Shown piece after piece: positions 32,819 through 41,742 of a DNA stretch of 51,435 nt; position 1 is the stretch's first letter; each line of letters starts with the position of its first letter. Under the pieces are notes generated by a model. The model saw only the letters and a program-made list of their open reading frames with translations, had not been told where the DNA came from and ran no database searches. The stretch is taken from the NCBI GenBank assembly GCA_024305105.1, contig JAMWZA010000020.1, forward strand, positions 1 to 51,435. The letters are read 5' to 3'. The DNA comes from Marinoscillum sp. GTDB taxonomy: Bacteria > Bacteroidota > Bacteroidia > Cytophagales > Cyclobacteriaceae. The translations under genes were made by a program, and so were the position numbers.

Positions 32819-33793
32819 TTAAGAGACTTGAATCACCACCTTACCCCACGCGTGGCCTTCTTCCAGATAAGTCATAGCCTTGGCAGTGTCCGCCAATGAA
32901 TACTCCCGGTCAATGACCGGCTTAATCCTGCCCTGATTGGCTAAATCAGCAAGGTATGCCAAGTCATCCTTTGCATATTTGGCAATGACTGGGGTAAAGC
33001 GTTTCCCATTCTTTCGGGAATGCATCCAGCCAAAAAACAACACTTCAAAAATCTGCCGATTGCTACCGCCACACATCACATACCTTCCTTGAGGTTTTAA
33101 GGCTTTTTTAAAGTCAGCAAGCGGCCTTGAGCCATTTACAGCAAAGATGAAATCATATTTTTCTGGCAACCCGGTAAAGTCTTGCTTCTTGTAATCAATC
33201 ACCTCATCAGCTCCGAGTAACCAGACCATTTCCACTTTGGTGGTGCTGCAAACGGCCGTAACATGTGCACCCATTACCTTGGCTAATTGTACCGCGTACG
33301 TCCCTACTCCTCCTGAAGCACCCACAATCAAGACATTGTCTCCTGCTGTGATTGCTCCTTTTCGCAATCCTTGCAAAGCTGATACGCCAGCAAGCGGCAC
33401 CGCTGCTGCTTCTTTAAAAGAGAGTTTTTCAGGTTTGCGTACCAGTTGGTCTGCTTTGATACACAGGTACTCACTACAAGCACCAAAACCCTGAAAATCG
33501 CCATTGACATCAGCGAAGACCTCTTCTCCTATCTGAAAGTCCTTCACATCTTCTCCAACAGCTTCAATGACTCCAGCCATGTCACAGCCAAACCGGTTGT
33601 ATTTTGGTTTGGTTAGCCCAAAGGTCAGTCGCATAAAATAGGGTTTTCCACGCATGATGTGCCAATCAGCGGCATTCAGTGAAGCTGCCTGGATCTTTAC
33701 CAAAACTTCACTCGTATTTGGTGTTGGTTTGGGTAGATCCACGTATTCGAGTACTTCAGGACCTCCATAGTTATTAAAAATAATTGCTTTCAT
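32819..33793 (-). CDS. Zinc-free MDR family NAD(P)-dependent oxidoreductase
   Basis: 324 residues. The GroES-like N-domain (YGGPEVLEYVDLPKPTPNTS, AASLNAADWHIMRG) lacks the structural-zinc cysteine lobe. The Rossmann motif is VLIVGASGGVGTYAVQLAKV. This fits quinone-oxidoreductase/enoyl-reductase-like MDR enzymes. It is the last gene of the nine-gene minus-strand run, 61 bases after the 72-residue gene. It may reduce a product handled by the membrane proteins, but no substrate can be deduced. Confidence 0.9.
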   Translation of the reverse strand: MKAIIFNNYGGPEVLEYVDLPKPTPNTSEVLVKIQAASLNAADWHIMRGKPYFMRLTFGLTKPKYNRFGCDMAGVIEAVGEDVKDFQIGEEVFADVNGDFQGFGACSEYLCIKADQLVRKPEKLSFKEAAAVPLAGVSALQGLRKGAITAGDNVLIVGASGGVGTYAVQLAKVMGAHVTAVCSTTKVEMVWLLGADEVIDYKKQDFTGLPEKYDFIFAVNGSRPLADFKKALKPQGRYVMCGGSNRQIFEVLFFGWMHSRKNGKRFTPVIAKYAKDDLAYLADLANQGRIKPVIDREYSLADTAKAMTYLEEGHAWGKVVIQVS

Positions 33794-33796
33794 TGC

Positions 33797-33851
33797 TTTA
33801 GGTTTTAGGGTTTTAGGTTCTTGGGTTCATGGGCAATGGGTCTTTTGGTTT
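33797..33851. repeat. G/T-rich low-complexity spacer
   Basis: The 61-base gap before the oxidoreductase gene is built of degenerate TTTAGG/TTTTAGGG/TTGGG units (three TTTAGG-type copies, then GGGTT and GGGCAATGGG). It would give an A/C-rich, unstructured leader just upstream of the oxidoreductase start on the coding strand. Confidence 0.6.
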
Positions 33852-33854
33852 AAC

Positions 33855-34073
33855 CTAGTATTCAAGCTCTTCACAATAGTAGCCCAATGGATCGATTAAC
33901 TGCTGTACCTCTCCTTCGCTAAGTGATTGGCACATTTCTATGCGCAGCACCTTGTCACAGTCATCCAGATCTACCGTCCACCGGGATATTCGGGGATGAG
34001 GATTCAGGACTTTGGACACCTTCTGGACAGCTTTTATGGAAGCGATATCTGATTTAAGTATCAGTAGGTTCAT
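33855..34073 (-). CDS. Small ferredoxin-like-fold protein
   Basis: 72 residues, cytosolic. The alternation LLILKSDIAS, AVQKVSKVLNPHP, ISRWTVDLDD, CDKVLRIEMC, GEVQQLIDPLGYYCEEL fits a beta-alpha-beta-beta-alpha-beta fold like heavy-metal-associated domains, but the metal-binding CxxC is missing. It overlaps the end of the DUF4386 gene by 20 bases and is the eighth gene of the cluster. Function unknown. Confidence 0.7.
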   Translation of the reverse strand: MNLLILKSDIASIKAVQKVSKVLNPHPRISRWTVDLDDCDKVLRIEMCQSLSEGEVQQLIDPLGYYCEELEY

Positions 34074-34752
34074 GTCTTTTTGATTTTATTCCAATGATCA
34101 GTAGGTAAAAGCAAAAGCCAAACTCAGCCACCAATGCGACCAATAAGCCCGGGTAGGTAATCCATGGCTCAGAAGGAATCTGAAAGACGACCACCGTATC
34201 AATGAGGTAGCCAAAGCATCCGATCATGAGTAACCAACCAAGTACGGGTGGAAAAACTCCGGATTCTCTTACCATGACGCCCAATGGATACAGCCATAAT
34301 CCAAAAAACACGCCTGCTATTGTATAGCCGTGACCATGAAGTTTGATAAAAAAGAGCATCAGGGACGCTTGTGTTGTACTATCCAAATCCATCTCAGAAC
34401 CTAAAAGAATAACCGGCGCAAAATGATGCAGTAAATTGACGAATGTAACGCCAACTCCCAGCACGATACACAGAAGCATCATTCGTGCGGCACTTTGGTT
34501 AGTCCGCTTAAGCATGCGGTATAGGTGCAGTCCCAAGAACAGAAAAAACACCTGGCAAACCATATCACTTACCAGTCCAGAGCGCCACTGCATGAGGTTA
34601 TTTTCGATCAGCATCAGGGTGTTTTGTGCACTACTGTGATCGATGAGTGACCCACGCACAAAAAACTCTGAGTACATACCGAAAACGATGATTCCGAGAT
34701 AATACAGACCTGCGATACGCGCGTTCTTTTTTGTCAATTCGATGGTATCCAT
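34054..34752 (-). CDS. DUF4386 family integral membrane protein
   Basis: 232 residues and six predicted membrane segments. The opening KKNARIAGLYYLGIIVFGMY and the central QWRSGLVSDMVCQVFFLFLG then LHLYRML are DUF4386 hallmarks, as is KLHGHGYTIAGVFFGLWLYP. The family is of unknown function and sits in the inner membrane. It is 11 bases after the DUF2306 gene and overlaps the 72-residue gene by 20 bases. Confidence 0.85.
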   Translation of the reverse strand: MDTIELTKKNARIAGLYYLGIIVFGMYSEFFVRGSLIDHSSAQNTLMLIENNLMQWRSGLVSDMVCQVFFLFLGLHLYRMLKRTNQSAARMMLLCIVLGVGVTFVNLLHHFAPVILLGSEMDLDSTTQASLMLFFIKLHGHGYTIAGVFFGLWLYPLGVMVRESGVFPPVLGWLLMIGCFGYLIDTVVVFQIPSEPWITYPGLLVALVAEFGFCFYLLIIGIKSKRHEPTDT

Positions 34753-34763
34753 TTTCTATTGTT

Positions 34764-35582
34764 TTAAATCCAAAATATCATTGTCGCCATGAAGATTCCC
34801 ATTCCCATAGCTATAGCGATCGTGGATATAACTCCAGTCATAATCCACTTGAAACGATCATTTCTGGACTTATACGCTCTTAGGTACAACTCCATAAACA
34901 TCAGCGGCAACAGCGTATGAGAAAAAGCCAAAAATCGATCAAACGGGCCTTCAAACAAACTTGTATGTCCCGGGGCATCTCCATGGATCAGAATCCAAAA
35001 GCCAAACATCACTCGGATGAACCAAACACCATTCGAAACAACGAATAATCTTAATGCCCACTCCCGGTGTACCGCAATCCTGCCTTTCATAGCCAGATAC
35101 CATGCAGCCAAAGCTGTCACGATAATGGAAACCGCATTGATGACATTGCCGGTAGCCATTGACCACCCTCCGAGCACTGTGCGGTGAGAACTAAAAATCA
35201 TAATAAGGCCTGAAACACTCATTACCAGGGCTATCACCATGTAGATACGTCCATTCCATCGATGGAAAGTTCTAAAACGTGTCTGTGTGGCTGGAATCAA
35301 TTGTAAAGGTGCTCCGAAGGTGATTAGTGCTGCCAGGAATACATGCGCTATCAAGGCTGCATTACCCAACTGATCACCTGATACCAGACCATTATACAAA
35401 CGATCATTCCATTTGGCCATTTCTCCTGATAGGGTTGTACCCCCGTAGAAAAACAAGATGTGGTAAATAAACATGACGAATCCAATGCAAGCGACTATTA
35501 CCCAGAACTTCGCGCTCCAGTTCAATGCCCTACTTGCAGTGAACCCAAACAGGCTTGTTGGTTGATCTATGATGACACTCAT
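34764..35582 (-). CDS. DUF2306 family integral membrane protein
   Basis: 272 residues, about eight membrane segments. GAPLQLIPATQTRFRTFHRW followed by NGRIYMVIALVMSVSGLIMI, then GRIAVHREWALRLFVVSNGVW with conserved histidines, identifies DUF2306. The paired H residues (TFHRWNGR, VHREWALR) recall heme-binding membrane proteins, though this is unproven. Its ATG overlaps the stop of the preceding 64-residue gene in an ATGA, showing translational coupling. Confidence 0.87.
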   Translation of the reverse strand: MSVIIDQPTSLFGFTASRALNWSAKFWVIVACIGFVMFIYHILFFYGGTTLSGEMAKWNDRLYNGLVSGDQLGNAALIAHVFLAALITFGAPLQLIPATQTRFRTFHRWNGRIYMVIALVMSVSGLIMIFSSHRTVLGGWSMATGNVINAVSIIVTALAAWYLAMKGRIAVHREWALRLFVVSNGVWFIRVMFGFWILIHGDAPGHTSLFEGPFDRFLAFSHTLLPLMFMELYLRAYKSRNDRFKWIMTGVISTIAIAMGMGIFMATMIFWI

Positions 35583-35773
35583 ACTCCAAGACCTTTAAAT
35601 GCTTCAAACACAAGGAAGGCTGGCCAAACCAACGCTTTGAGGAATCCCAAGACCCCGGCCCAAAAACCCGTGGCATTGGAAATAAAATAAATGGCTGCTC
35701 CGATCATTCCGAGTAGGTACACACAGCTTGCAGGATTACTGGTTTTTTGTACGTTTTGATTGCATGTTTCCAT
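35579..35773 (-). CDS. Small two-span membrane protein
   Basis: 64 residues. Two hydrophobic segments (SCVYLLGMIGAAIYFISNAT and VLGFLKALVWPAFLVFEAF) are separated by Gly-Phe-Trp-Ala-Gly. Ends in GLGV. I recognise no family, although similar small proteins that mention WPAFLVFEA-type ends occur in Bacteroidota and Proteobacteria. It is 5 bases after the previous gene and overlaps the next by ATGA, so it is a genuine operon member. Confidence 0.75.
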   Translation of the reverse strand: METCNQNVQKTSNPASCVYLLGMIGAAIYFISNATGFWAGVLGFLKALVWPAFLVFEAFKGLGV

Positions 35774-35778
35774 GATAG

Positions 35779-36201
35779 TTATGATTTAGATGTTGATATT
35801 CGTTGATACTTGATAAAGTGGTGCCAGGTGTATTTCCATGGGACAATCAGTAGATTAAGTACTACCCCTGCCACACAGATCCAGAAAAATTCTTCCTGAC
35901 CAGCTGTTAATTCACCAGAGAAATAAGCTGGACGATAGTTTCCCAACAACCAGGCAGCTTTGTAAAGTAGCTGCAGCATTAAAATCGGTATGAATCGCAA
36001 TGGGTTCATCACTCCAATAAGATTCAATAGCGAAAATGCTGCCCAGAAACTTACTGCCACTGATGGATATATATCCACAGGAAGTGTTCCTGCAATCACC
36101 TCAGTCCAGCTATCAAAAGCTAACGCGATGAAGTTTAGCAGGAACAATCCACGCATGATATGTTGTCGCCAATTCGGGACTCGATCGTTTTCCTTGTTCA
36201 T
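35779..36201 (-). CDS. Four-span membrane protein, unknown function
   Basis: 140 residues and four predicted membrane segments (GLFLLNFIALAFDSWTEVIA, YPSVAVSFWAAFSLLNLIGV, FIPILMLQLLYKAAWLLGNY, FFWICVAGVVLNLLIVPW) with a basic tail. Family not recognised; the general plan is DoxX-like. It begins 3 bases after the DUF6567 lipoprotein gene and is followed 5 bases later by the two-span protein. Confidence 0.7.
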   Translation of the reverse strand: MNKENDRVPNWRQHIMRGLFLLNFIALAFDSWTEVIAGTLPVDIYPSVAVSFWAAFSLLNLIGVMNPLRFIPILMLQLLYKAAWLLGNYRPAYFSGELTAGQEEFFWICVAGVVLNLLIVPWKYTWHHFIKYQRISTSKS

Positions 36202-36204
36202 GAT

Positions 36205-36576
36205 TTACCTGGTAAATTCAATGACATTGGCACTCACCGTCACCGTTCGTGTGTAGTAAAATGGCGGCACTCCTCCAATATGTTCTTCCGTCACGATGTT
36301 GGTCAATGCTTTGGCTCCAGAAGTCAGGTTGGCATTTTCAACCATTTCTGCATAGGCATTTTCAAACAGGCGGCGTTTTTTCGCTCCACCAAAAACCAAC
36401 ACATAAGAGACCTCTGAATCTCCCACAGCTTTTCCCACTACTTCGTAGTTCTTTTGACTCAGCTGTACTTGTGTGCTATTCATATTTTGATTGAGCACAA
36501 AGGCATTACTTACTCCACAAGAAGACAAGGCCACTGCTGAAACCATTACTCCGATTACAATTGCTAATTTTTTCAT
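36205..36576 (-). CDS. DUF6567-like lipoprotein
   Basis: 123 residues with the lipobox VALSSCGVSN (Cys at ~20). The motif LNQNMNSTQVQLSQKNYEVV, then SYVLVFGGAKKRRLFENAYA and ALTNIVTEEHIGGVPPFYY matches the short lipoproteins now called DUF6567. Role unknown. It lies 17 bases after the DUF4249 gene and is the third gene of the cluster. Confidence 0.8.
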   Translation of the reverse strand: MKKLAIVIGVMVSAVALSSCGVSNAFVLNQNMNSTQVQLSQKNYEVVGKAVGDSEVSYVLVFGGAKKRRLFENAYAEMVENANLTSGAKALTNIVTEEHIGGVPPFYYTRTVTVSANVIEFTR

Positions 36577-36593
36577 TTTGAGCTATTTACGAT

Positions 36594-37541
36594 TTATTGA
36601 TTATAGTATTTTATTTGAGCCTGGTCAGCTACCTTAGCAGTCAGTCTTCTTCCTGCGGAGCTAATCGCCGACATGTTGAAAAAGCCCGCCACATTGGTCT
36701 TAGAACCAGGGTTTGTGCTTTTGATATTGGTGGAAACATTACTCAGTGGTGATGAGAAGATTTCTCCAAACCCTCCTGCTCTGTTGATTTGAAAATACAG
36801 TGCATACAGAAAGTCGAATGCCGCTCGATCTATGGAGTGTATTTCCACATAAAGAGAATCACCTACTTCATATGGTGGGACCATTTCTGTTGATTCCGGG
36901 TCTGAATCATCACCGTAAGGATTGATAAATCCGGCTCGAACCGGGAAGACAAAAAGCTGTCCATCAATTGGCTGACCGGGACTTACACTGGCATCATAAG
37001 CCATGTTGAGTTCTTCAGGCTTATTGAAGTAGACACCATTTTTCCATCCCTTGATCCAATAGCAATCTCCAACTCCTTTAGGGTCAACAGCATAAAATTG
37101 AGCTGTAAAGTGATCCTGATCAACCAGAAAATTGGCCTCATTGAATTCATAGCCTATCGAGTCTATTGACGGAACCCGATTCATGGTAGCGTGAGCTTCA
37201 AACGTCTCTGATGGAGACTCAACCACAAGTCGGTAATTATGGCCCACTACTCCTACAGGATCATTGGTGTCGAGGTAGTAATATCTATCACCTTCTGTGA
37301 ATGGATATTCCAGATCCACTGTCAGGTCATAAAGTGTAACATTCAAACCAGAGATCATTTCGGGCTCAGAATCATCGAAGTAAGGCTGTGACCTGGTGAT
37401 GTTAATAACTTGTCGGTCAGCACGGTCGTTGAGAAATGCATCTACAACCATCAGCTCTTCAGGCTCTGCAAGCTCTGGTTGTATTTCAAACTCACAAGCT
37501 GCGAGCAAAAGCAATCCAGAAATTAAATAAGCGTATTTCAT
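36594..37541 (-). CDS. DUF4249 lipoprotein
   Basis: 315 residues from MKYAYLISGLLLLAACEFEI, with lipobox LLAAC. The start of the mature part, EPEELMVVDAFLNDRADRQV, and the end (SIDRAAFDFLYALYFQINRA, SNVSTNIKSTNPGS, VAGFFNMSAISS) are the DUF4249 pattern. DUF4249 lipoproteins pair with TonB-dependent receptors in Bacteroidota, presumably as surface partners. Unlike the two at 44.9-47.2 kb it has no CxCCxC cluster. It follows its receptor by 10 bases. The frame extension to 37616 is rejected because it lacks a signal peptide and would overlap the receptor end. Confidence 0.87.
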   Translation of the reverse strand: MKYAYLISGLLLLAACEFEIQPELAEPEELMVVDAFLNDRADRQVINITRSQPYFDDSEPEMISGLNVTLYDLTVDLEYPFTEGDRYYYLDTNDPVGVVGHNYRLVVESPSETFEAHATMNRVPSIDSIGYEFNEANFLVDQDHFTAQFYAVDPKGVGDCYWIKGWKNGVYFNKPEELNMAYDASVSPGQPIDGQLFVFPVRAGFINPYGDDSDPESTEMVPPYEVGDSLYVEIHSIDRAAFDFLYALYFQINRAGGFGEIFSSPLSNVSTNIKSTNPGSKTNVAGFFNMSAISSAGRRLTAKVADQAQIKYYNQ

Positions 37542-37551
37542 GATGAATGTG

Positions 37552-39954
37552 TTAAAATTTGAAATTGTAAGAAATGGCTGGAATGAAGGTTCCAATGATG
37601 GATAACTGCGTAGCATTGGTTGCTACAGGGTTGTCCATTGACGGTCTTCCTCGTTCCTGAGAGAAATAGATGCTAAAGGGGTTTTGTCGGGCATAAGCGT
37701 TATAGACAGATATGGCAATATTGTCTTCACCACTTCTGCCCTTTTTACCCCGCCAAACGTTGTTGAGGGTCATGCCTACATCCAACCGGTGATAGTCGGG
37801 TATTCGGTAATTGTTTCGCTCGTTGTTGTTGATGTAAGGAATCACATAACCACCAACTGTTATCCTGTCGGTAGGAAAAGTGGTTGGAGTACCTGAGATG
37901 TATGCGAAGTTGGCAGAGAAAGTGATTCGATCATTTAGCTCATAAAATGCAGCCATCTTGATATTGTGGCGTTGATCAAAACGCGTAGGATACCAGCTGC
38001 CTTTTCTATTTAGCTGATCACCACCGTAATTGATGCCATCAACTTTCCGCTCAGTCCAGCCGAGTGTATAGCTGAGCCACCCGGTGAGTTTGCCTTTGTT
38101 CTTTTTTCCATACAACTCCACTCCATATGCTCTGCCCTTCCCACTCAAAAGTTGTGATTCAAGGTATTTGTTCACGAAGACATCTGCACCATCGATGTAG
38201 TCTACCTGGTTATACATCCATTTGTAATATGTCTCTGCAGACAACTCATATTGGTTATTGGCAAGGTTCTGGAAATATCCTATCGCCACCTGATCTGCCG
38301 CCTGGGGTTTGATGTTGTTGGTCGAAGGCTGCCAGACATCAATAGGTGTAGTGGCTACTGTATTCGAAATCAGATGAATGTATTGATTCATTCGATTGTA
38401 GCTTCCCTTAATAGATGCCGTTTGCGAGAGTTTGTAGTTAAATGAAAACCGTGGTGCCAGGTTAAGATAATCAGCTATCGATGCCCATTTACGGTATTTA
38501 TATTCATCTACCACCGGTTTCGGGCTACCGGGCAACGTGTCACCATATACTACTACGGTTCCGCCCAGGTAGTTAAAGTAACTCAGTCTCAGCCCGTATT
38601 GCACCGAGAGTGAAGGTGTCAATTTCTGATCGTTACTTACATAAACTGCTGACTCCAGCGCTCGCCGATCTTCCAGACCGGCAGTTGTTCGCTCGCCAGC
38701 ACTCACATCTACCATCGTTCCCGGTTCAAAAAGATAGAGAATAGCCTCGCCACCAAACGTGACCTCATTGTTGGTGTTGACGAACCAACTAAACTCTGGC
38801 TTGATATTGACGGTACTTACCTCAGAGCCTATCTCAAAAAGGTCGTCCTTGTCTCCGAACTTGAAACCATAATCGTAATTACTGTAAAACATGGTAAGGT
38901 TAGAAAAAAGCTTTTCACTGTAGAGGTGATTCCACCTAAATGAAGCCGTACGGTTACCCCAGTCAAACCCTTGATTTTCAGCAAACTCCAATACATCACG
39001 TCCCCAATAGCCTGAAAGGTAAATTCGATTGTTTTCGTTGATGTTGTAATTGGTTTTTGCCGTGAGGTCGTAGAAGTAGAGAGACGAGCCATCATCTAGT
39101 GCATCCGTAAAGGTTTTGGCAATGACATCTGCATAGGATCGTCTGGCTGCTACGATGAACGAAGCTTTGTCTTTCTTGATGGGCCCTTCCACTGCCAACC
39201 GGCTAAACACGGTACCTATTCCTCCAGAAATGTCATACTCCTTGCTGTTGCCCTCTTTCATTCGGATATCCAAAATGGAAGACAAACGGCCGCCATATTT
39301 TGCAGGAACGCCACCTTTATAGAGTTTGACATCCTTCACTGCATCCGGATTAAAGACCGAAAAGAAGCCCAACATGTGCGAGGACTGGTAAACAGGTGCT
39401 TCATCAAGCAAGACCAGGTTTTGCCCTACACCGCCCCCACGTACGTTAAAGCCAGAAGCTCCCTCACCTACAGTTGTGACACCAGGTAATAGTTGGATGC
39501 TTTTTATGATATCCACCTCTCCTGCAAAGGCGGGCATTTTCTGAATGGACTTAATGTCCAATTCCTCGGTGCTCATCTCAATATTAGAAACATGGTCATC
39601 TTCTGCCTTCCCTGAGATCACTACTGCCTGAAGCTGCTGTTCAGCAGGAGACAATTCGAGATCAATTCGCATATTTTGACTCAATTCAACTGCTTTGAGC
39701 TGTGGATCATATCCTACATACCTAAAGTCAAATACATACTTATCCTTAGGTAGTGTTATAGAGTAGAATCCATAGACATTGGAAATCGTTCCTAGGCTTT
39801 GACCCTGGATGCGTATAGTCGCGCCAATGAGTGCTTCACCATTTGAGGCGTCTTTTAAATAGCCGCTTACAGTGTGCTGTTCCTGTGCTAAAAGGAGATT
39901 AGAATGGATGAGACATACCAATCCCATGATCGATAATAGTCGATTTATTTTCAT
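37552..39954 (-). CDS. TonB-dependent receptor with carboxypeptidase-like regulatory domain
   Basis: 800 residues. Signal peptide ending NLLLAQ, then a carboxypeptidase D-like domain at ~25-105 (TVSGYLKDASNGEALIGATI), a plug at ~115-235 (IQLLPGVTTVGEGASGFNVRG, YKGGVPAKYGGRLSSILDIR), then a 22-strand-type barrel ending IPAISYNFKF. These outer-membrane receptors import ligands with TonB energy. No STN domain, so no link to an anti-sigma factor is expected. It is the first gene of a nine-gene run; ligand unknown. It is a paralogue of the receptor at 47162-49864. Confidence 0.95.
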   Translation of the reverse strand: MKINRLLSIMGLVCLIHSNLLLAQEQHTVSGYLKDASNGEALIGATIRIQGQSLGTISNVYGFYSITLPKDKYVFDFRYVGYDPQLKAVELSQNMRIDLELSPAEQQLQAVVISGKAEDDHVSNIEMSTEELDIKSIQKMPAFAGEVDIIKSIQLLPGVTTVGEGASGFNVRGGGVGQNLVLLDEAPVYQSSHMLGFFSVFNPDAVKDVKLYKGGVPAKYGGRLSSILDIRMKEGNSKEYDISGGIGTVFSRLAVEGPIKKDKASFIVAARRSYADVIAKTFTDALDDGSSLYFYDLTAKTNYNINENNRIYLSGYWGRDVLEFAENQGFDWGNRTASFRWNHLYSEKLFSNLTMFYSNYDYGFKFGDKDDLFEIGSEVSTVNIKPEFSWFVNTNNEVTFGGEAILYLFEPGTMVDVSAGERTTAGLEDRRALESAVYVSNDQKLTPSLSVQYGLRLSYFNYLGGTVVVYGDTLPGSPKPVVDEYKYRKWASIADYLNLAPRFSFNYKLSQTASIKGSYNRMNQYIHLISNTVATTPIDVWQPSTNNIKPQAADQVAIGYFQNLANNQYELSAETYYKWMYNQVDYIDGADVFVNKYLESQLLSGKGRAYGVELYGKKNKGKLTGWLSYTLGWTERKVDGINYGGDQLNRKGSWYPTRFDQRHNIKMAAFYELNDRITFSANFAYISGTPTTFPTDRITVGGYVIPYINNNERNNYRIPDYHRLDVGMTLNNVWRGKKGRSGEDNIAISVYNAYARQNPFSIYFSQERGRPSMDNPVATNATQLSIIGTFIPAISYNFKF

Positions 39955-40094
39955 TTGAGTGTAAGTGAATGATCTTGGGAAAGAACAGCCCGAATGCTTT
40001 AGGTATTCCGATAAGACGTACCTATCCTGTTCGGTCTGTTCAGTCCGTTGATCTGGTGGTTATTCGATTTTTTAAATATGAACTCGTGAAGCGA

Positions 40095-40619
40095 TTACAT
40101 TTTCTCTTTGTTTTGAATGGATGTAATGGTTAAGCCTTCAGCCGTTTCCAGCTGCAGGTGTTCAATCTTACAGTCTACTATTCGTAGCGATTGACTGTCT
40201 TCTAACAATACGCTCAGCGAATCAACTTCCAGATCCTCTAAATGAACTGTGGTTGATTTCACTGATTTTATTTTCTGAATATCTGTGACCCGTATATTAA
40301 GCCCAACTGGCTCGTTAAGTGCTGCAGTGTCTGACACCGAAAAGTAAAGAACTCCGTTTTTATTAGTCATCGTTGGCCTGGCTGGGTGATCGGTTTCCAG
40401 TGATACGGCAAATTCAGCCCATCCTACCAGCAGAACGTCAAACCCCGGACCAAGTACTACTTCATGAAACTCACCGGCCTCTACCCTTTCATAGGTGGTT
40501 TCTGCTGCATAAGCTGCTACCACGTCCTTGGCCTCCTGTTTCAGGAAAAAGACAGAGACTGCAAATATGAAGCATATCGCGACTCCTGTTAGGATCAATA
40601 GTTTCTTACTCTTTTTCAT
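40095..40619 (-). CDS. DUF2807-like (GIN domain) membrane-anchored protein
   Basis: 174 residues. A membrane anchor (KLLILTGVAICFIFAVSVFFL) precedes a domain with repeating short strands: TYERVEAGEFHEVVLGPGFD, LNIRVTDIQKIKSVKSTTVH, LEDLEVDSLSVLLEDSQSLR. This beta-helix-like pattern is the GIN/DUF2807 type common in Bacteroidota. Its start overlaps the GntR stop in a TGATG, so it is the last gene of the ABC transporter operon. Function unknown. Confidence 0.75.
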   Translation of the reverse strand: MKKSKKLLILTGVAICFIFAVSVFFLKQEAKDVVAAYAAETTYERVEAGEFHEVVLGPGFDVLLVGWAEFAVSLETDHPARPTMTNKNGVLYFSVSDTAALNEPVGLNIRVTDIQKIKSVKSTTVHLEDLEVDSLSVLLEDSQSLRIVDCKIEHLQLETAEGLTITSIQNKEKM

Positions 40620-40987
40620 CAGATTAGACCGTTTAGGTATTTCTTATAATACTTTTCAAGATCTTCAATGGTCACGTTAAGCAATACCATTGCTTTAAAA
40701 AACTCCGGCAATTCATGATCAATAAAGTCCTCTTTCTTTAAATTCTTTGTTTTGTTAAACCCATCATCTGCTACAAAATACCCAATACCTCGTTTGTTAT
40801 AAATGATTCCTTTTTCCTGCAAGTACGCAAACGTTCGCATGACCGTGTTGGGGTTCACCTCTACACTCACAGCCATTTCTCTAACTGACGGTATACGGTC
40901 TCCTGGTTTCCACTTGTCCGTTAGAATATTCTCGCAGAACAGATCAGCAATCTGCAAGTATATTGCCTGATTGTCCTTGAACTCCAT
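40619..40987 (-). CDS. GntR family regulator, YtrA type
   Basis: 122 residues from MEFKDNQAIYLQIADLFCEN. The winged helix is WKPGDRIPSVREMAVSVEVN then PNTVMRTFAYLQEKG; only a short helical C-terminus (~45 residues) follows, as in the YtrA subfamily, which lacks an effector domain of its own and usually controls an adjacent ABC transporter. Its ATG shares one base with the permease stop (TAATG), and its stop shares one base with the next ATG. The longer frame to 41113 lies wholly in the permease gene and is rejected. A matching palindrome sits before the operon. Confidence 0.9.
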   Translation of the reverse strand: MEFKDNQAIYLQIADLFCENILTDKWKPGDRIPSVREMAVSVEVNPNTVMRTFAYLQEKGIIYNKRGIGYFVADDGFNKTKNLKKEDFIDHELPEFFKAMVLLNVTIEDLEKYYKKYLNGLI

Positions 40988-41742
40988 TATGCTTCCTGTT
41001 CTTTTAGTCCCCAATAACTCAGTATCCAGGTAAGTGGAGCCAGCGCAAACCAAAACAGTCCTTTGGCCATGTACCACACCGGGTGAACAGCGAATGCGTC
41101 TACCAATTCGCACTCATCTTCTGTGGTACAGTAATGATCTGCAAGAAATTGTTCCTTCAGAGAGAAATACAGTACCAACCCGACTATTCCCAAAATGATG
41201 AAAATTGAAATCATCGTTTTGGGCAATACATATTTTCTAAAGTAAGCTGCTCCAAGTAAGAAAATGCCTTGCAGGGCTACATACAGTAACATGGTTTGTC
41301 TGGCAATAGCACCAAATGGATTGAATACCTTAAAGCTGGTAGCAGGAAAAATCAGGTTGCCAATTGGGTTAGCAATCAACGCATAAATGGTAAAGCTGAT
41401 GGTAAAAACGATGAGCCATCCAATGGATGTTAATAACCACATACAGATGAATCGTTCCAAATTGGAAATGGGAAGCATTAGGTAACCTATTCGCTTCAAA
41501 ACCCGATCTGTTTCGCTAAAAGCAAGACTGGAAATAATAAACCCGCCCATCAACAAGGCGGAGACATAGCTTTCTGTATGATCGTAAGCTTCCGGATGTT
41601 CCAGAAAGACACTCAACATAAAGCCGACGAAAAAGAGCATACCAAAAGTAATTGCCATGATCATGAACACTCCTTTTCTGTTCTTAAAAAGCTGAAGCTT
41701 CATGAACTTCCAGAATCGTGATATGTCGAATTGATTATTCAT
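40987..41742 (-). CDS. ABC transporter permease
   Basis: 251 residues from MNNQFDISRFWKFMKLQLFK and about six membrane segments (MIMAITFGMLFFVGFMLSVF, SALLMGGFIISSLAFSE, LTSIGWLIVFTISFTIYALI and others). It is of the ABC-2-like type that follows YtrB-like ATPases. It overlaps the ATPase end by 8 bases and ends on the GntR start. The substrate is unknown; related systems respond to cell-wall-active agents or export hydrophobic compounds. Confidence 0.82.
   Translation of the reverse strand: MNNQFDISRFWKFMKLQLFKNRKGVFMIMAITFGMLFFVGFMLSVFLEHPEAYDHTESYVSALLMGGFIISSLAFSETDRVLKRIGYLMLPISNLERFICMWLLTSIGWLIVFTISFTIYALIANPIGNLIFPATSFKVFNPFGAIARQTMLLYVALQGIFLLGAAYFRKYVLPKTMISIFIILGIVGLVLYFSLKEQFLADHYCTTEDECELVDAFAVHPVWYMAKGLFWFALAPLTWILSYWGLKEQEA

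Noticed and set aside
33797-33851. Telomere-like TTTAGGG repeats
   Set aside because: Short, degenerate and in a bacterial operon gap; treated as low-complexity sequence only.
37542-37616. 25-residue extension of the DUF4249 frame
   Set aside because: It overlaps the receptor end and would hide the signal peptide and lipobox.
37684-38445. Several 60-70 residue frames antisense to the TonB receptor
   Set aside because: Shadows of a long, well-supported coding gene on the other strand.
40988-41113. 42-residue N-terminal extension of the GntR frame
   Set aside because: It lies wholly within the permease gene and has no relation to GntR N-termini; the TAATG-coupled start explains the family sequence.
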